From NORP259 sp041398705 (GTDB taxonomy: Bacteria > Planctomycetota > UBA1135 > GCA-002686595), in NCBI GenBank assembly GCA_041398705.1, contig JAWKUI010000005.1, forward strand, positions 1 to 64,000: DNA of 64,000 bases. The letters are read 5' to 3'. The notes below the pieces were generated by a model. The model was not told the DNA's origin, ran no database searches, and was given only the letters and a program-made list of their open reading frames with translations. Of the stretch, positions 1-9,044 are shown one piece after another. Each line of letters opens with the position of its first letter. Position 1 is the stretch's first letter. Position numbers and translations under genes: made by a program.

Positions 1-99
1 CGGTCCCGGGTAGCGCTGGGTGTTGATGTAACACCCGCTCAGCACCAGCGCGGCAGCGAGGCCGGCTAGGGTTCGCAAGGGGAGCTTTTGGAAAACCAT
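1..99 (-). CDS. Lipoprotein, N-terminal part only (cut by window edge)
   Basis: The 33 visible residues begin with ATG at 99 and run in frame off the window edge. They form a bacterial lipoprotein signal: basic start, hydrophobic stretch, then a lipobox ending LVLSGC with the lipid-accepting Cys at residue 23. The start lies only 4 bases after the accC stop, so it is probably the last gene of the acc operon. Nothing after the lipobox is recognisable, so no function can be given. It would sit on a membrane facing the periplasm. Confidence 0.6.
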   Translation of the reverse strand, partial: MVFQKLPLRTLAGLAAALVLSGCYINTQRYPGP

Positions 100-103
100 G
101 GAT

Positions 104-1459
104 CTACCGCTTGGAAGGCAGGTTGTAGTAGCGCTCGACGAAACCGGTGTCGTGGGTGCCACGCCGGAAGTCCGAGTGCTCCAGGATGTCCTGCAGGAAG
201 GGAATGGTCGTTTTCACGCCTTCGATGATGAACTCGTCGAGGGCGCGCAACATGGTCGCGATGGCTTCTTCGCGGGTGTTCCGGTGCACCAGCAACTTGC
301 CGATCATCGAATCGTAGTGCGGCGGCACGCGATAGCCGCTGAAGCAGTGGCTATCGAGGCGCACTCCAGGGCCGCCGGGCGGCACGAAGGTCGTGATTAG
401 CCCCGGGGACGGCTGGAAGTCGCGCGAGGGATCCTCCGCGTTGATCCGGCATTCGATCGTGTGGCCGCGCGGCTGCACGTCCTTCTGGCGGATGCCGAGG
501 TTCTCGCCGGCCGCCAGGCGGATCTGCTGCTGGATGATGTCGATGCCGGTGGTCATCTCGGTGACCGTGTGCTCGACCTGGACCCGCGCGTTCACCTCGA
601 TGAAGTAGAAGTTGTCTTCACCATCGACCAGGAACTCGACCGTACCGGCATTGTAGTAGTCGGCGGCTTTGACCACCCGCACGGCCGCGCTGCAGATCTT
701 GTCGCGCAGCTTGGCGCTGATCGACGGCGACGGGGCCTCTTCGATCAACTTCTGGTGGCGGCGCTGGATCGAACAATCGCGTTCGCCCAGATAGATGATG
801 TTGCCGGTCTTGTCCCCGAGGATCTGCACCTCGATGTGACGCGGGCGCTCGACGAACTTCTCCAGGTATACGGTGTCGTCGCCGAACGCGGCTTTCGCTT
901 CGGTCTGCGCCTGGCGGAAACCGGTTTTCAGGCTCGGTTCGTTGCTCGCGATGCGCATGCCGCGCCCACCGCCGCCCGACGAAGCTTTGATCAGGATCGG
1001 ATACCCGATCGTCTGCGCCACCTTGACCGCCTCGGCTTCGTCGCGCACCGGCCCGTCGGAACCGGGGACCACGGGCACCTTGGCCGACATGGCGATCTCG
1101 CGGGCCCGGGCTTTGTTGCCCAGGGAGGCGATGGTCTCGGGGGCCGGACCGATGAAGTCGATCTGGCAGGAGCGGCACACCTCGGCGAAGTGCGCGTTTT
1201 CGGCCAGGAATCCGTACCCGGGGTGGATCGCTTCGACGTCGGCGATCTCCGCCGCCGAGATGATCGAAGGGATGTCGAGGTAGGATTGGGACGAGGGCGC
1301 GCGGCCGATGCAGATGGTCTCATCCGCCTGGCGCAGGTAGAGCGCATCCGCGTCCGCCTCCGAATACACGGCGACGGTTTCGATGTCGAGCTCTTTGCAC
1401 GCGCGGATGATGCGCTGCGCGATCTCGCCGCGGTTGGCGATCAGGATGCGTCGGAACAT
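104..1459 (-). CDS. accC: Acetyl-CoA carboxylase, biotin carboxylase subunit
   Basis: This 451-residue protein has the usual AccC length. It carboxylates biotin on AccB with ATP and bicarbonate, the first half-reaction of acetyl-CoA carboxylase in cytoplasmic fatty-acid synthesis. It opens with the canonical ILIANRGEIAQRI. A glycine-rich ATP-grasp loop (SSGGGGRGM) lies near residue 165, and the active-site segment EVNARVQVEHTVTE near 290 differs slightly from the common NTRIQVEHPVTE. The ATG overlaps the TGA of accB by one base (TGATG), so the two are translationally coupled. Confidence 0.96.
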   Translation of the reverse strand: MFRRILIANRGEIAQRIIRACKELDIETVAVYSEADADALYLRQADETICIGRAPSSQSYLDIPSIISAAEIADVEAIHPGYGFLAENAHFAEVCRSCQIDFIGPAPETIASLGNKARAREIAMSAKVPVVPGSDGPVRDEAEAVKVAQTIGYPILIKASSGGGGRGMRIASNEPSLKTGFRQAQTEAKAAFGDDTVYLEKFVERPRHIEVQILGDKTGNIIYLGERDCSIQRRHQKLIEEAPSPSISAKLRDKICSAAVRVVKAADYYNAGTVEFLVDGEDNFYFIEVNARVQVEHTVTEMTTGIDIIQQQIRLAAGENLGIRQKDVQPRGHTIECRINAEDPSRDFQPSPGLITTFVPPGGPGVRLDSHCFSGYRVPPHYDSMIGKLLVHRNTREEAIATMLRALDEFIIEGVKTTIPFLQDILEHSDFRRGTHDTGFVERYYNLPSKR

Positions 1460-1935
1460 CAGCCGCGTTTGACCAGGAACAAGGGTTGGCCGAATTCGAC
1501 CGGTTCCCCGTTCTCCACGAGGATCTCGACGATCTCACCCTGCACTTCGGCGCGGATCTCGTTCATCACCTTCATGGCTTCGATGATGCAGACCACCGAC
1601 TCCTCACCCACGCGCATGCCGATGGCCGCGTACGGCTCGGACTCGGGGTTGGGCGAGCGATAGAAGGTGCCCACCATCGGGCTCGTGATCTCGACCACGC
1701 CAGCGGGGCGGCTGCCCGCCTCGGGCCGGCCGTGGGCGCCGGGTGCTTCCATGGCCATGGGCATGACCGGGGCCGCGGTGGGCGGCGGCACCATCATCAC
1801 GGGGGCTCCGGTCGGCGCGGCGGCGCCGCGGCGCAGGTGCACGCGCAATTGGGCGCTCTGGTCTTCGATCTCCAGCTCGGAAAGCTCGCCCCGTTCCATC
1901 AGGCGGACGAGGTTACGGATCAGCTTCAGGTCCAT
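1459..1935 (-). CDS. accB: Acetyl-CoA carboxylase, biotin carboxyl carrier protein
   Basis: This 158-residue protein carries biotin between the carboxylase and transferase halves of acetyl-CoA carboxylase. The N-terminal ~35 residues form the usual helical segment. A Pro/Ala/Met-rich flexible linker covers about 38-80. The biotinyl domain fills the rest, with biotinylation motif EAMKVMNE and acceptor Lys122. It is first in the accB-accC-lipoprotein run. The carboxyltransferase genes accA and accD are not in this window. Confidence 0.96.
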   Translation of the reverse strand: MDLKLIRNLVRLMERGELSELEIEDQSAQLRVHLRRGAAAPTGAPVMMVPPPTAAPVMPMAMEAPGAHGRPEAGSRPAGVVEITSPMVGTFYRSPNPESEPYAAIGMRVGEESVVCIIEAMKVMNEIRAEVQGEIVEILVENGEPVEFGQPLFLVKRG

Positions 1936-2038
1936 GGGGGCTCCAGGGGGGCGGTTCGGGGCCGGGGGCCCCGCAGTGGCAACAGGATAGCGCCGCCCAG
2001 GGCCCGCTCAAAACCTTTGAGGGGGGTTTGGCCCGGGC

Positions 2039-2545
2039 TCAGGACCCGCGCCGCCACAGCCCCGAGCGGCCGCCACCCTTCTCCAAGAGCTCCACCGCCT
2101 CGATCGAGATGCCCTTGTGCACCCCCTTGGTCATGTCATAGACCGTCAGCGCGGCCAACCCGGCCCCCACCATGGCCTCCATTTCCACCCCGGTCTGGCC
2201 GCTGACCTGGGCCCGGCAGTGGATCTCCAGCACGTCCGGCTCCAACTCGTGGAAGCTCAGCTCCACGTGCTCGAGGCCCAGGGGATGGCACATCGGAATT
2301 AGATCCGAGGTGCGTTTGGCGCCCAGGATGCCCGCCACCCGGCTGACCTCGAGGATCGGTCCCTTGGGCCCCCCATCGCGCAGCAGGCGCTCGAGCACCC
2401 CGCTAGGAAATCGCACTTTGGCCCGGGCCAGGGCGTGGCGCTTGGTCTGGGGTTTGCCCCCCACATCGACCATCTGGGACTCGGGGGGGGTACCGGCGCC
2501 ATGGCGCACGTGGGTAAAGCCCGCGCTTTCTTCGGAGTTCGACAC
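2039..2545 (-). CDS. moaC: Cyclic pyranopterin monophosphate synthase
   Basis: This 168-residue protein catalyses the second step of molybdenum-cofactor synthesis, turning the MoaA product into cyclic pyranopterin monophosphate. Family signatures are clear: KRTSDLIPMCHPL, then TGVEMEAM and YDMTKG near the C-terminus. MVDVGGK near the start matches the usual opening MVDVSDK. No other moa gene is nearby. It lies about 100 bases upstream of accB on the same strand, and weak operon linkage is possible. Confidence 0.95.
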   Translation of the reverse strand: MSNSEESAGFTHVRHGAGTPPESQMVDVGGKPQTKRHALARAKVRFPSGVLERLLRDGGPKGPILEVSRVAGILGAKRTSDLIPMCHPLGLEHVELSFHELEPDVLEIHCRAQVSGQTGVEMEAMVGAGLAALTVYDMTKGVHKGISIEAVELLEKGGGRSGLWRRGS

Positions 2546-2846
2546 GATGGCCCCATCCTAGCGCCCCAGGGCCCGCCGCCGTGCCCTCAAGGGCCCCCAG
2601 CCGACCGCGAAGCCGCTACTCCCTACATTTTCATTACTTACAGGGCCTGCCCCGGCCCGTACGCCGGGCACCGGGAGGGGCGCCAGCGGGACGTTTGCGT
2701 AGTTGCAACAGGGTCCCCACGGCAATCCGGCGAGGGCCGGGTCTAGAATCCCCCCTGGAGTCGAGCGGGACTTCCGGTCGATGCACACCCAGATGCCCGC
2801 GGCCGGTCCCCCCGCCGGAGGCAAGCCGCAACCCCACCGAGAACCT
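2546..2846. other. Intergenic region between divergent moaC and S41 peptidase
   Basis: About 300 bases between two divergent starts, with no convincing gene. An open frame continuous with the S41 peptidase exists but lacks coding features before the signal peptide at 2847. The only element I can point to is a -10-like TAGAAT at 2744. Confidence 0.5.
2744..2749 (+). promoter_or_regulatory. Possible -10 element of the S41 peptidase gene
   Basis: TAGAAT followed by a run of C, 98 bases before the chosen start. No good -35 hexamer is seen 16-18 bases upstream, so this rests on resemblance to other TA-N-A-N-T elements in the window. Confidence 0.3.
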
Positions 2847-5336
2847 ATGCGAGTCCGACTGAAGCCCTTCGTGGCCCCCCTGGTCCTTTCCGCCCTGGTG
2901 CTGCCCACCTTTGCCCAGGATGCCGCCAAAGACCTGCGGGATATCGTGCAACTGCGCCTTCAGGAGGGCACCCGCGGGGACGTGGATACCCTCTGGGATG
3001 CCGCCCAGAAACTGGCCATCCAGGTCGGGGACGAGTTCGGCGCCGCCTTCGACCAGGAGCTCGACCGCGAACTGGCCCAGGCCAGCAAGGACAAGGTGCC
3101 CGGCAAGCAGGTGCTCTTCCTCGTGGCCGCCCGGGTCTACGGCGAGGAGCTCGACGCGGGCAACCTGGCCGGCGCGCTGATGCCGCTGCTCGAGGACAAG
3201 GATTCCGCCGTCGTGCAGGGCGCGTTGAACCTGATGCCGCTGATCGGCGTCGATTCGATGGACGAGCCCGACCGCGGCGCGATGACGGCGAGTCTGCTCG
3301 ACTACGCCGAAGACGAAAACCACGACGCGCGCCTGCGCGTGCTCGCAGCGATGACCGGTCACAAGGTGGGCCTCGGCCGCCAGGTGCCGCGCGCGCGCCG
3401 CATCCTCGGTGGTTTCCTGCAATCGGAAAACCCGGTGCTGCGCGGCGAAGGGGCCCTAGCCCTGGCGCAACTCGGCGTGATGGGCGACGTGCCCGGCGTG
3501 CAGGCCGAACTCGAGAACCTGACGCACAACCCGGGCCCGCGCGGCCAACTGGCCGATGCGCTGCTCAAGCAGGAACGCCTGCACACCTACTACGAAAACG
3601 CGATGGCCCGCGCCCGCGAAGACCGTGAGTCCATGGTCAGCGGCGGTGCGGTCGGCAAGGACATCCGCGCGCTCGAAGATCTGATCGCCTTCGTGCAGCG
3701 CTACCACCTCGAAGGCCCGAAGTTCACCCGCGAGGAACTGCTCGACTCCGCCTACAACGGCCTGCTCGGCAGCCTCGACCAACACTCCGCGTACTTCTCC
3801 TCCACCGCCTTCCAGCGCTTCGAGCAGGACCTCGAAGCGGAGTACGGCGGCATCGGCGCCTACGTCGGCATCGACCGCGAGGACGGCCTGTTCACCATCA
3901 CCCGCCCGCTCTACTCCGGTCCGGCGTACAAAGCCGGCATCCTGAGCGACGACAAGATCGTGCGCATCGGCGAGTGGCCGACCATCGGCCAGGAGATCGA
4001 CGAAGTCATCAAACGCCTCAAGGGCCGCCCCGGCACCCCGGTCAAGATCTACATCTGGCGCAAGGGCATGGACCCGGGCCTGATCGACCGCCCCACCGAA
4101 GAGATGGCGATCGAGATCAACCGCGACACGATCACGATTCCGCCGGTGCACTCGGAGCTCCTGCCGGGCGGCGTGGGTCTGGTGGAACTCACCACCTTCA
4201 GCAAAGTGGCCTCCTCCGAACTCGAGACCGCGATCCAGAAGCTGATGGCGGAAGGTGCCACCTCGCTGGTGCTCGACCTGCGCAACAACTCGGGCGGCCT
4301 GCTCGTCGAAGCCCGCAACGTCGCCAACCTGTTCCTGCCCAAGGGCAAGCTGGTGGTGAGCACGGTGAGCAAGATCCGCAGCCGCGAGCGCAAGTGGGAA
4401 ACCCAAAAGGACCCGATCGTGCCAGCCGAGATGCCCGTCGCCGTGCTGATCAACCGCTTCAGCGCCTCGGCCTCGGAAATCGTCTCTGGCGCCCTGCAGG
4501 ACCACGGCCGCGCCACGCTGATCGGCCAACGCTCGTACGGCAAGGGCAGCGTGCAGAACCTCTTCACGATGCCCGGCGCGGAAGACGACGAGTTCTCCGA
4601 TGAGAACAACAACGGCCGCCACGATTCGTGGGAGCCGCTGACCGTCGACCACAACGGCAACGGCGAATTCGACTTCGCGCCGCGCGTCAAACTAACCATC
4701 GAACGCTACCTGCTGCCCACCGGCCGCTCGATCCACCGCGAAACCGACGAAGAGGGCAACATCCTCTCCCCCGGCGGTGTGGAACCCGACGTGGAAGTGG
4801 TGCAGACCCGCTACGACGGCTGGAAACTCGTCGAGATGCGCCGCGTGCAGGACACCCGCAAGCTGCGCGGGTACGTGGATCGCGAGTTCCCCGGCAACAA
4901 GGAGCTGTTCACGCGCCTGGCCCAACAGGACATGGACAACACCTCGGCCTACCCGGGTTTCGACGACCTGTACAAGGACCTGGGTACCGTGCTGTCGAAA
5001 CAAGACGTGCGTTTCCTGCTGCGCATGGAAGTGCGCCGCCGGGTGCAGGATGAGCGCGGCAGCGCCTTCCCGATGGGCGACTTCGAGAGCGACCACCAAC
5101 TGCAGGTGGCCATCGAGAAGAACCTCGAGAAGCTCGGCCAACAGGCCCAGCAGATCGACGCCTACGCGCGCTCCTTCGACGCCGATGAAGACCCCAGCGC
5201 CCCGCCCGCGCTGCTCGCCCACGTGCAGAACCTGCGCAAGGCCATCGACCTGCTTGGCCCCGAAGGCCATCAGCTCTCCGCAGACGAACTCAAGAGCCTG
5301 CGCGAGCTGCTCGAAGAGGCCGCCGGCCAAAACTGA
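2847..5336 (+). CDS. S41-family C-terminal processing peptidase with PDZ domain, secreted
   Basis: An 829-residue serine peptidase of the CtpA/Prc family, exported. The ATG at 2847 starts a good signal peptide (MRVRLKPFVAPLVLSALVLP, then TFAQDA). Earlier in-frame ATGs would bury it. A helical N-terminal region of about 300 residues, possibly HEAT-like, precedes a PDZ domain (about 330-415) and the S41 core (about 440-590). Catalytic Ser541 lies in FSASASEIVSG and Lys566 in YGKGSVQ, 25 residues apart as in E. coli Prc. After the core come two EF-hand-like loops, DENNNGRHD and DHNGNGEFD (about 583-608), suggesting calcium binding. A helical C-terminal extension follows. Confidence 0.92.
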   Translation: MRVRLKPFVAPLVLSALVLPTFAQDAAKDLRDIVQLRLQEGTRGDVDTLWDAAQKLAIQVGDEFGAAFDQELDRELAQASKDKVPGKQVLFLVAARVYGEELDAGNLAGALMPLLEDKDSAVVQGALNLMPLIGVDSMDEPDRGAMTASLLDYAEDENHDARLRVLAAMTGHKVGLGRQVPRARRILGGFLQSENPVLRGEGALALAQLGVMGDVPGVQAELENLTHNPGPRGQLADALLKQERLHTYYENAMARAREDRESMVSGGAVGKDIRALEDLIAFVQRYHLEGPKFTREELLDSAYNGLLGSLDQHSAYFSSTAFQRFEQDLEAEYGGIGAYVGIDREDGLFTITRPLYSGPAYKAGILSDDKIVRIGEWPTIGQEIDEVIKRLKGRPGTPVKIYIWRKGMDPGLIDRPTEEMAIEINRDTITIPPVHSELLPGGVGLVELTTFSKVASSELETAIQKLMAEGATSLVLDLRNNSGGLLVEARNVANLFLPKGKLVVSTVSKIRSRERKWETQKDPIVPAEMPVAVLINRFSASASEIVSGALQDHGRATLIGQRSYGKGSVQNLFTMPGAEDDEFSDENNNGRHDSWEPLTVDHNGNGEFDFAPRVKLTIERYLLPTGRSIHRETDEEGNILSPGGVEPDVEVVQTRYDGWKLVEMRRVQDTRKLRGYVDREFPGNKELFTRLAQQDMDNTSAYPGFDDLYKDLGTVLSKQDVRFLLRMEVRRRVQDERGSAFPMGDFESDHQLQVAIEKNLEKLGQQAQQIDAYARSFDADEDPSAPPALLAHVQNLRKAIDLLGPEGHQLSADELKSLRELLEEAAGQN

Positions 5337-5358
5337 GCGCGAAGGCAGGCGCCAAACA

Positions 5359-5389
5359 CCGCGGGCGGGCCGATTCGGCCCGCCCGCGG
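5359..5389. terminator. Strong hairpin between convergent genes
   Basis: A perfect 14-bp inverted repeat (CCGCGGGCGGGCCG with its complement) around a 3-base loop. It sits 22 bases after the S41 stop and 49 bases from the AI-2E permease stop. On the plus strand it is followed by TCGTTTCC, a weak T-tract. It probably serves both converging transcripts. Confidence 0.75.
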
Positions 5390-5438
5390 TCGTTTCCTGG
5401 TTCGGCTCGCCTGGGCGCGAGCCAACCGGCCACCCGGT

Positions 5439-6908
5439 TCAGCCCGCCGGCGCGCCCTTTCCGGAGTCCGGCTCGTCTTCCTCGTTGGCCCACTCGGCCA
5501 GGTCCGGCAGCACGAACTCGCGCACGAGCAGCACCAGACTCGCCACCAGCGGCAGGGCGATCAGGAAACCGAACATGCCCAGGGCCGCGCCGCCCGCGAG
5601 CACCGCGATCAGCACCACCAGCGGGTGCAGCCCCAGGGTCGAGCCCAGGATGCGCGGCACAAAGACGTACCCTTCGAGCAGCTCCGCCATGCCGAACACG
5701 AGCGCGGTGCGCCAGAGCAGCGGCACGAGCTCCATGTCGAGCAAGCCCACGAGGAAGGTGAACAGCGCCGCCAGGCTGGCGCCGAAGAAGGGCACCAAAG
5801 CCGCGAAACCCGCGGTCAAACCGAGGAACAGGGCATAGGGAATGCCCGCCAGCCACAGGCCGATGGTGATCACCAGGCCTTTGAGCAGGCACACCACGAG
5901 TTGTCCGCGCAGGAAGCCGGTGAGCACCTCGCCGATCTTGCGCGCCACTTCCAGATACCGCGCGCGGTCGCGCACCGGCAGGTACTGGCGCACCGCCGAA
6001 TGGATGCGCTCGAGCTCGAACAGCAGGAACCAAGTGTAGATCGGCAAAAGCACCAGCATGCCCACCAGCCCGAGCAACGAGCCGAACCAGGAACGCATCA
6101 GGTTCACCCCGCGCCGGGCCGCGCTGCCCGCCAGGGCCGGGTCCAGGTCGAGCACCACTTGGTTCCAGACCCGCTGCAAGGTGGGCAGCAGGTGCACATC
6201 GCCGTGGTCATCCACCGCGATCCAAGGCTGGCCGTCGCCGGGCCGTCGGGCCGCGTCTTCTTCGGTGGCCCCGGCCGCCTCTCCCGGCGCCGCCCCATCG
6301 GGTTCAAGGTCGATGCCCGGCTGCCCGGCCGCATCCCCTCCGCCGGTCGTGCCCGCGTCCGTCCCTTGGGCCGCCGCATCCGCGCCTTCGGCACCCGGCG
6401 CCTCCGGCCCCGCAGAGCCCGTCGCCGGTGCGCCATCGCTCCCGGGCACCGCATCCCCCTCCGCCTGTTGATCCGCGCCGGTCTCCTCCACGATCCAGGC
6501 CATCCAACTGCGATGGCGGTTCGCTTCGACGAACGCCGAGAAGCGGCGATCGAGGTTGATGAACAGACCGTCCTGCTGATCCTGCGCCTGGCGCAGCACC
6601 TTGCCGAACAGGTTCGCGCCTTGGGAACCGAATCCGAGCGCCATCACGAGGCCCAAAGTTCCCGCCACCAGGTAGATCACGTTGACCGCCTTGGCGCGCG
6701 ACCAGCCCATGCCTTCGAGCTTGCGCACCAGCGGATGCACGATGAACGCCAGCATGTAGGCGAGCACGAGCGGGTTCAGCACCTCGCGCACGATCCACGC
6801 CACCCACAGGGTCAGCGCGCCGACCCCGAGCAGCCACAGATCCCGTTTGGAGCGATTCGACCAGGCCAAAGCCACGGTCTGGGGTTCGGGGGAGCGGTGT
6901 TCTTCCAT
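5439..6908 (-). CDS. AI-2E/PerM-family transporter with a long acidic insert
   Basis: A 489-residue integral membrane protein of the AI-2E family, whose members export small molecules or ions. Two hydrophobic hairpins lie near residues 25-60 and 75-100, and five or so segments between about 270 and 470. Family members usually have 340-370 residues. The excess is a low-complexity Ala/Gly/Asp/Glu stretch at about 143-232, in the soluble region between the third and fourth membrane segments. It is the last gene of the run that starts with the TPR protein at 12067, 33 bases after its neighbour. Substrate unknown. Confidence 0.88.
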   Translation of the reverse strand: MEEHRSPEPQTVALAWSNRSKRDLWLLGVGALTLWVAWIVREVLNPLVLAYMLAFIVHPLVRKLEGMGWSRAKAVNVIYLVAGTLGLVMALGFGSQGANLFGKVLRQAQDQQDGLFINLDRRFSAFVEANRHRSWMAWIVEETGADQQAEGDAVPGSDGAPATGSAGPEAPGAEGADAAAQGTDAGTTGGGDAAGQPGIDLEPDGAAPGEAAGATEEDAARRPGDGQPWIAVDDHGDVHLLPTLQRVWNQVVLDLDPALAGSAARRGVNLMRSWFGSLLGLVGMLVLLPIYTWFLLFELERIHSAVRQYLPVRDRARYLEVARKIGEVLTGFLRGQLVVCLLKGLVITIGLWLAGIPYALFLGLTAGFAALVPFFGASLAALFTFLVGLLDMELVPLLWRTALVFGMAELLEGYVFVPRILGSTLGLHPLVVLIAVLAGGAALGMFGFLIALPLVASLVLLVREFVLPDLAEWANEEDEPDSGKGAPAG

Positions 6909-6941
6909 GGAATCGTGTCGGGGGGCGGCCTTTCCGCCCGA

Positions 6942-7346
6942 TCAGCCGCCGGCGTTGGGTTCGATCGCCGGGGGCAGGTTCGGGCAGTAGTTCTCGACGA
7001 AGGCGCTGTCGAGGTCGAACACATCGTCGAAGTCCTCGATGCGGTCGGTCTCCTGACGGTTCATCATGCCTTCGTCCACCAGCAGGAACACGATTTCTCC
7101 CCAGTCGCGCGTACGGTGGATACCCCACGAGCGCCAGACGTGCGCGGCGAGCGGCCCGAACATCGCCAGCGAACGGGCGCGCAGGCCTTCGAGCAGTTCC
7201 TGACCCGTGACGTGGCGCTCGTCCACCCCCTTGCCGGAGCGGCCCGAAAGGCGCACGGCATCTTCGAGGGCTTCGAACAGGAAGTGATACGCTCCGGCCT
7301 GGTAGCGCGGATGTTTCTTGAGGATGCGGCGCAGGGAGTCGCTCAT
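6942..7346 (-). CDS. Minf_1886-family conserved protein
   Basis: A 134-residue protein that resembles the uncharacterised Minf_1886 family. Shared traits are an opening KxxPRYxxxAYxFxxEAL, the central VTGQELLEGLRARSLAMFG, and WGIHRTRDWGEIVFLLVDEG. It looks cytoplasmic. Its ATG overlaps the holB TGA by four bases (ATGA), so translation is coupled to the replication genes tmk and holB. No biochemical role is known to me. Confidence 0.8.
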   Translation of the reverse strand: MSDSLRRILKKHPRYQAGAYHFLFEALEDAVRLSGRSGKGVDERHVTGQELLEGLRARSLAMFGPLAAHVWRSWGIHRTRDWGEIVFLLVDEGMMNRQETDRIEDFDDVFDLDSAFVENYCPNLPPAIEPNAGG

Positions 7347-8413
7347 CGGGTCACCGCCGGGGAAGGCAAGTCCAGTAGGGCGCGGTCGAACAGGGTTTCC
7401 GCCCCCAGGTTGAGTTCTACGTCGGCGGCCAAGCCGAGCCAGCGCTCCGCCAGGGCGCGCCGGGCCGAACGGGGCAGGCCGGCGAGCAGACGTACGCCGT
7501 CGTTGTGGGCCAATTCCCCCTCGGGAACGCCCGCGTGCAACCGTTCCGCGTCGCGCAGCAATTCGAGGCCCAGGTCGAACAGGCATGCCACCCGCGCCCG
7601 AGTCTGGGCGGCGGCGGTTTTGCCGGGGAAGTCTCCGTCCATCTCGAAGAAGCGGCTGCGGGCTTCGGCGATGCCGATCGCGCCCTGCAGGCGCTGCAGG
7701 AGCAGTCCGCGCATGACGAGGCGGTTCTGGTGCGCGTGACGCAAGGCGCGGCCCGGCGATCCCGCCGCCATACGCACATACTCCGCCCCTTCTTCGGCGT
7801 CGATGCCGTGAGCCGCGAGCACCGCCGTCGCGGCGGCGCGCGGCGGAGCGGGCACCGCCACGCTCACGACGCGGCTCTGGATCGTCGCGAGCAGCTTGCC
7901 CACCTGGCTCGTCTCGAGCACGATCACCGTGCCCGGCGACGGTTCCTCCAGAGTCTTCAGGAACGCGTTCTGGGCCGGCACGTTCATGCGCTCGGCCTCG
8001 CGCACCAGCACCACGCGCATGCCGCCCTCCGCCGGCCGCAGCGAGAGGAACTCCCCCACCGACGGCCCTTGGTATCCACTCGAGCTGCGCTCCCGGCGCG
8101 GCGCGAAAAACGCCACCGTCAACGCATCCAGGCCGTGCGCGCGCGCATCGACTTCGAACACATCGCCGTGGTTGCCGCTCGCAAATCGTTTGCAGGGGCC
8201 GCATACCCGGCACGGAGCCGCGGGGCCGTGCTCGCACAAGAGCCCCGCCGCAAACCAGCGCGCCGCCACGTACTTGCCGACGCCTTCATTGCCATGGAAC
8301 AGTAGTCCATGGGGCAACCGCCCGCTGCGCGCCGCACGCCACAGGCCTTCCAGCCATTCGCCGTGTCCAACGGGCTCGACGAGGCGTCCGGACTCCTTAT
8401 CCGGCGCAGACAT
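7343..8413 (-). CDS. holB: DNA polymerase III, delta' subunit
   Basis: A 356-residue AAA+ clamp-loader subunit that helps load the sliding clamp. The Walker-A-like loop GNEGVGKY covers 41-48. A four-Cys zinc site (Cys60, 68, 71, 74) follows. The sensor region contains the family hallmark NAFLKTLEEPSPGTVIVLET. The SRC motif that supplies the arginine finger appears as QSRVV, so the Cys is missing. It overlaps tmk by 17 bases and the Minf_1886-like gene by 4. The tmk-holB pairing is common in bacteria and supports the call over dnaX. Confidence 0.9.
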   Translation of the reverse strand: MSAPDKESGRLVEPVGHGEWLEGLWRAARSGRLPHGLLFHGNEGVGKYVAARWFAAGLLCEHGPAAPCRVCGPCKRFASGNHGDVFEVDARAHGLDALTVAFFAPRRERSSSGYQGPSVGEFLSLRPAEGGMRVVLVREAERMNVPAQNAFLKTLEEPSPGTVIVLETSQVGKLLATIQSRVVSVAVPAPPRAAATAVLAAHGIDAEEGAEYVRMAAGSPGRALRHAHQNRLVMRGLLLQRLQGAIGIAEARSRFFEMDGDFPGKTAAAQTRARVACLFDLGLELLRDAERLHAGVPEGELAHNDGVRLLAGLPRSARRALAERWLGLAADVELNLGAETLFDRALLDLPSPAVTR

Positions 8414-9044
8414 CGCACACCTCCTGCCATACGCGACGCGCCACGGTATCCGCGTCGCCTTTCGCGTCGATGGCGCGCGCCCGCGGCGCCCGCTCGAGGT
8501 ATTCGCGATATCCCTGGGCCACCCGCAGATGGTACTCGCTGCCCTGGTTTTCGATGCGGTCCCCCACCATGCCGCGCCGTTCCAGCGCCAGGGGCAAAGG
8601 CAGGTCCAGGATCAGCTCCACCGCCGGCAGGGGGCCGCCGGCCCACTCGAGACACGCGGCGAGGGTGCGCTCGCCGCCGATGCCGCCGGCCACGCCCTGA
8701 TACGCAAAGGTCGAGGCGTGGAACCGTTCGCACACCACCCAGCGCCCCGCCGCGAGCGCCGGCGCCACGCGCTCGTGCAGCAGGGTGCGCCGCGCTGCGA
8801 GGAACAGCAACATCTCCGCTTCGGGCACCAGCTCTACCTCGGGATCGAGCAGCAGGCGCCGCAGCGATTCCCCCACCGGGGTCGTGCCGGGTTCCCGCAG
8901 GTGTTCCACCTCGCGGCCCGTCGCTTGGCGCAGGTGTTCTGCCAGGCGCGTGGCCTGGGTGCTCTTGCCGCAACCGTCGACCCCGTCGAGCACGAGGAAA
9001 GCCGGCGGGGTGTCGCGGTCGATGCGATCGGGCAGGTTCTGCAT
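8397..9044 (-). CDS. tmk: Thymidylate kinase
   Basis: A 215-residue cytoplasmic kinase converting dTMP to dTDP. The P-loop is GVDGCGKST (21-29). EPGTTPVGE (51-59) matches the family EPGGTxxGE. The DRF/DRY segment is CERFHASTFAYQG, with Glu where most have Asp. The LID region is RRGMVGDRIENQ. The ATG at 9044 overlaps the stop of the TPR/peptidase gene by one base, and the 3' end overlaps holB by 17 bases, so the three are co-expressed. Confidence 0.95.
   Translation of the reverse strand: MQNLPDRIDRDTPPAFLVLDGVDGCGKSTQATRLAEHLRQATGREVEHLREPGTTPVGESLRRLLLDPEVELVPEAEMLLFLAARRTLLHERVAPALAAGRWVVCERFHASTFAYQGVAGGIGGERTLAACLEWAGGPLPAVELILDLPLPLALERRGMVGDRIENQGSEYHLRVAQGYREYLERAPRARAIDAKGDADTVARRVWQEVCDVCAG

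Noticed and set aside
2703..2846. N-terminal extension of the S41 peptidase
   Set aside because: The 48 extra residues would precede and bury a good signal peptide and look non-coding.
5625..7739. 704-residue plus-strand open frame
   Set aside because: Antisense to the AI-2E permease and Minf_1886-like genes; composition is low-complexity His/Gln/Arg.
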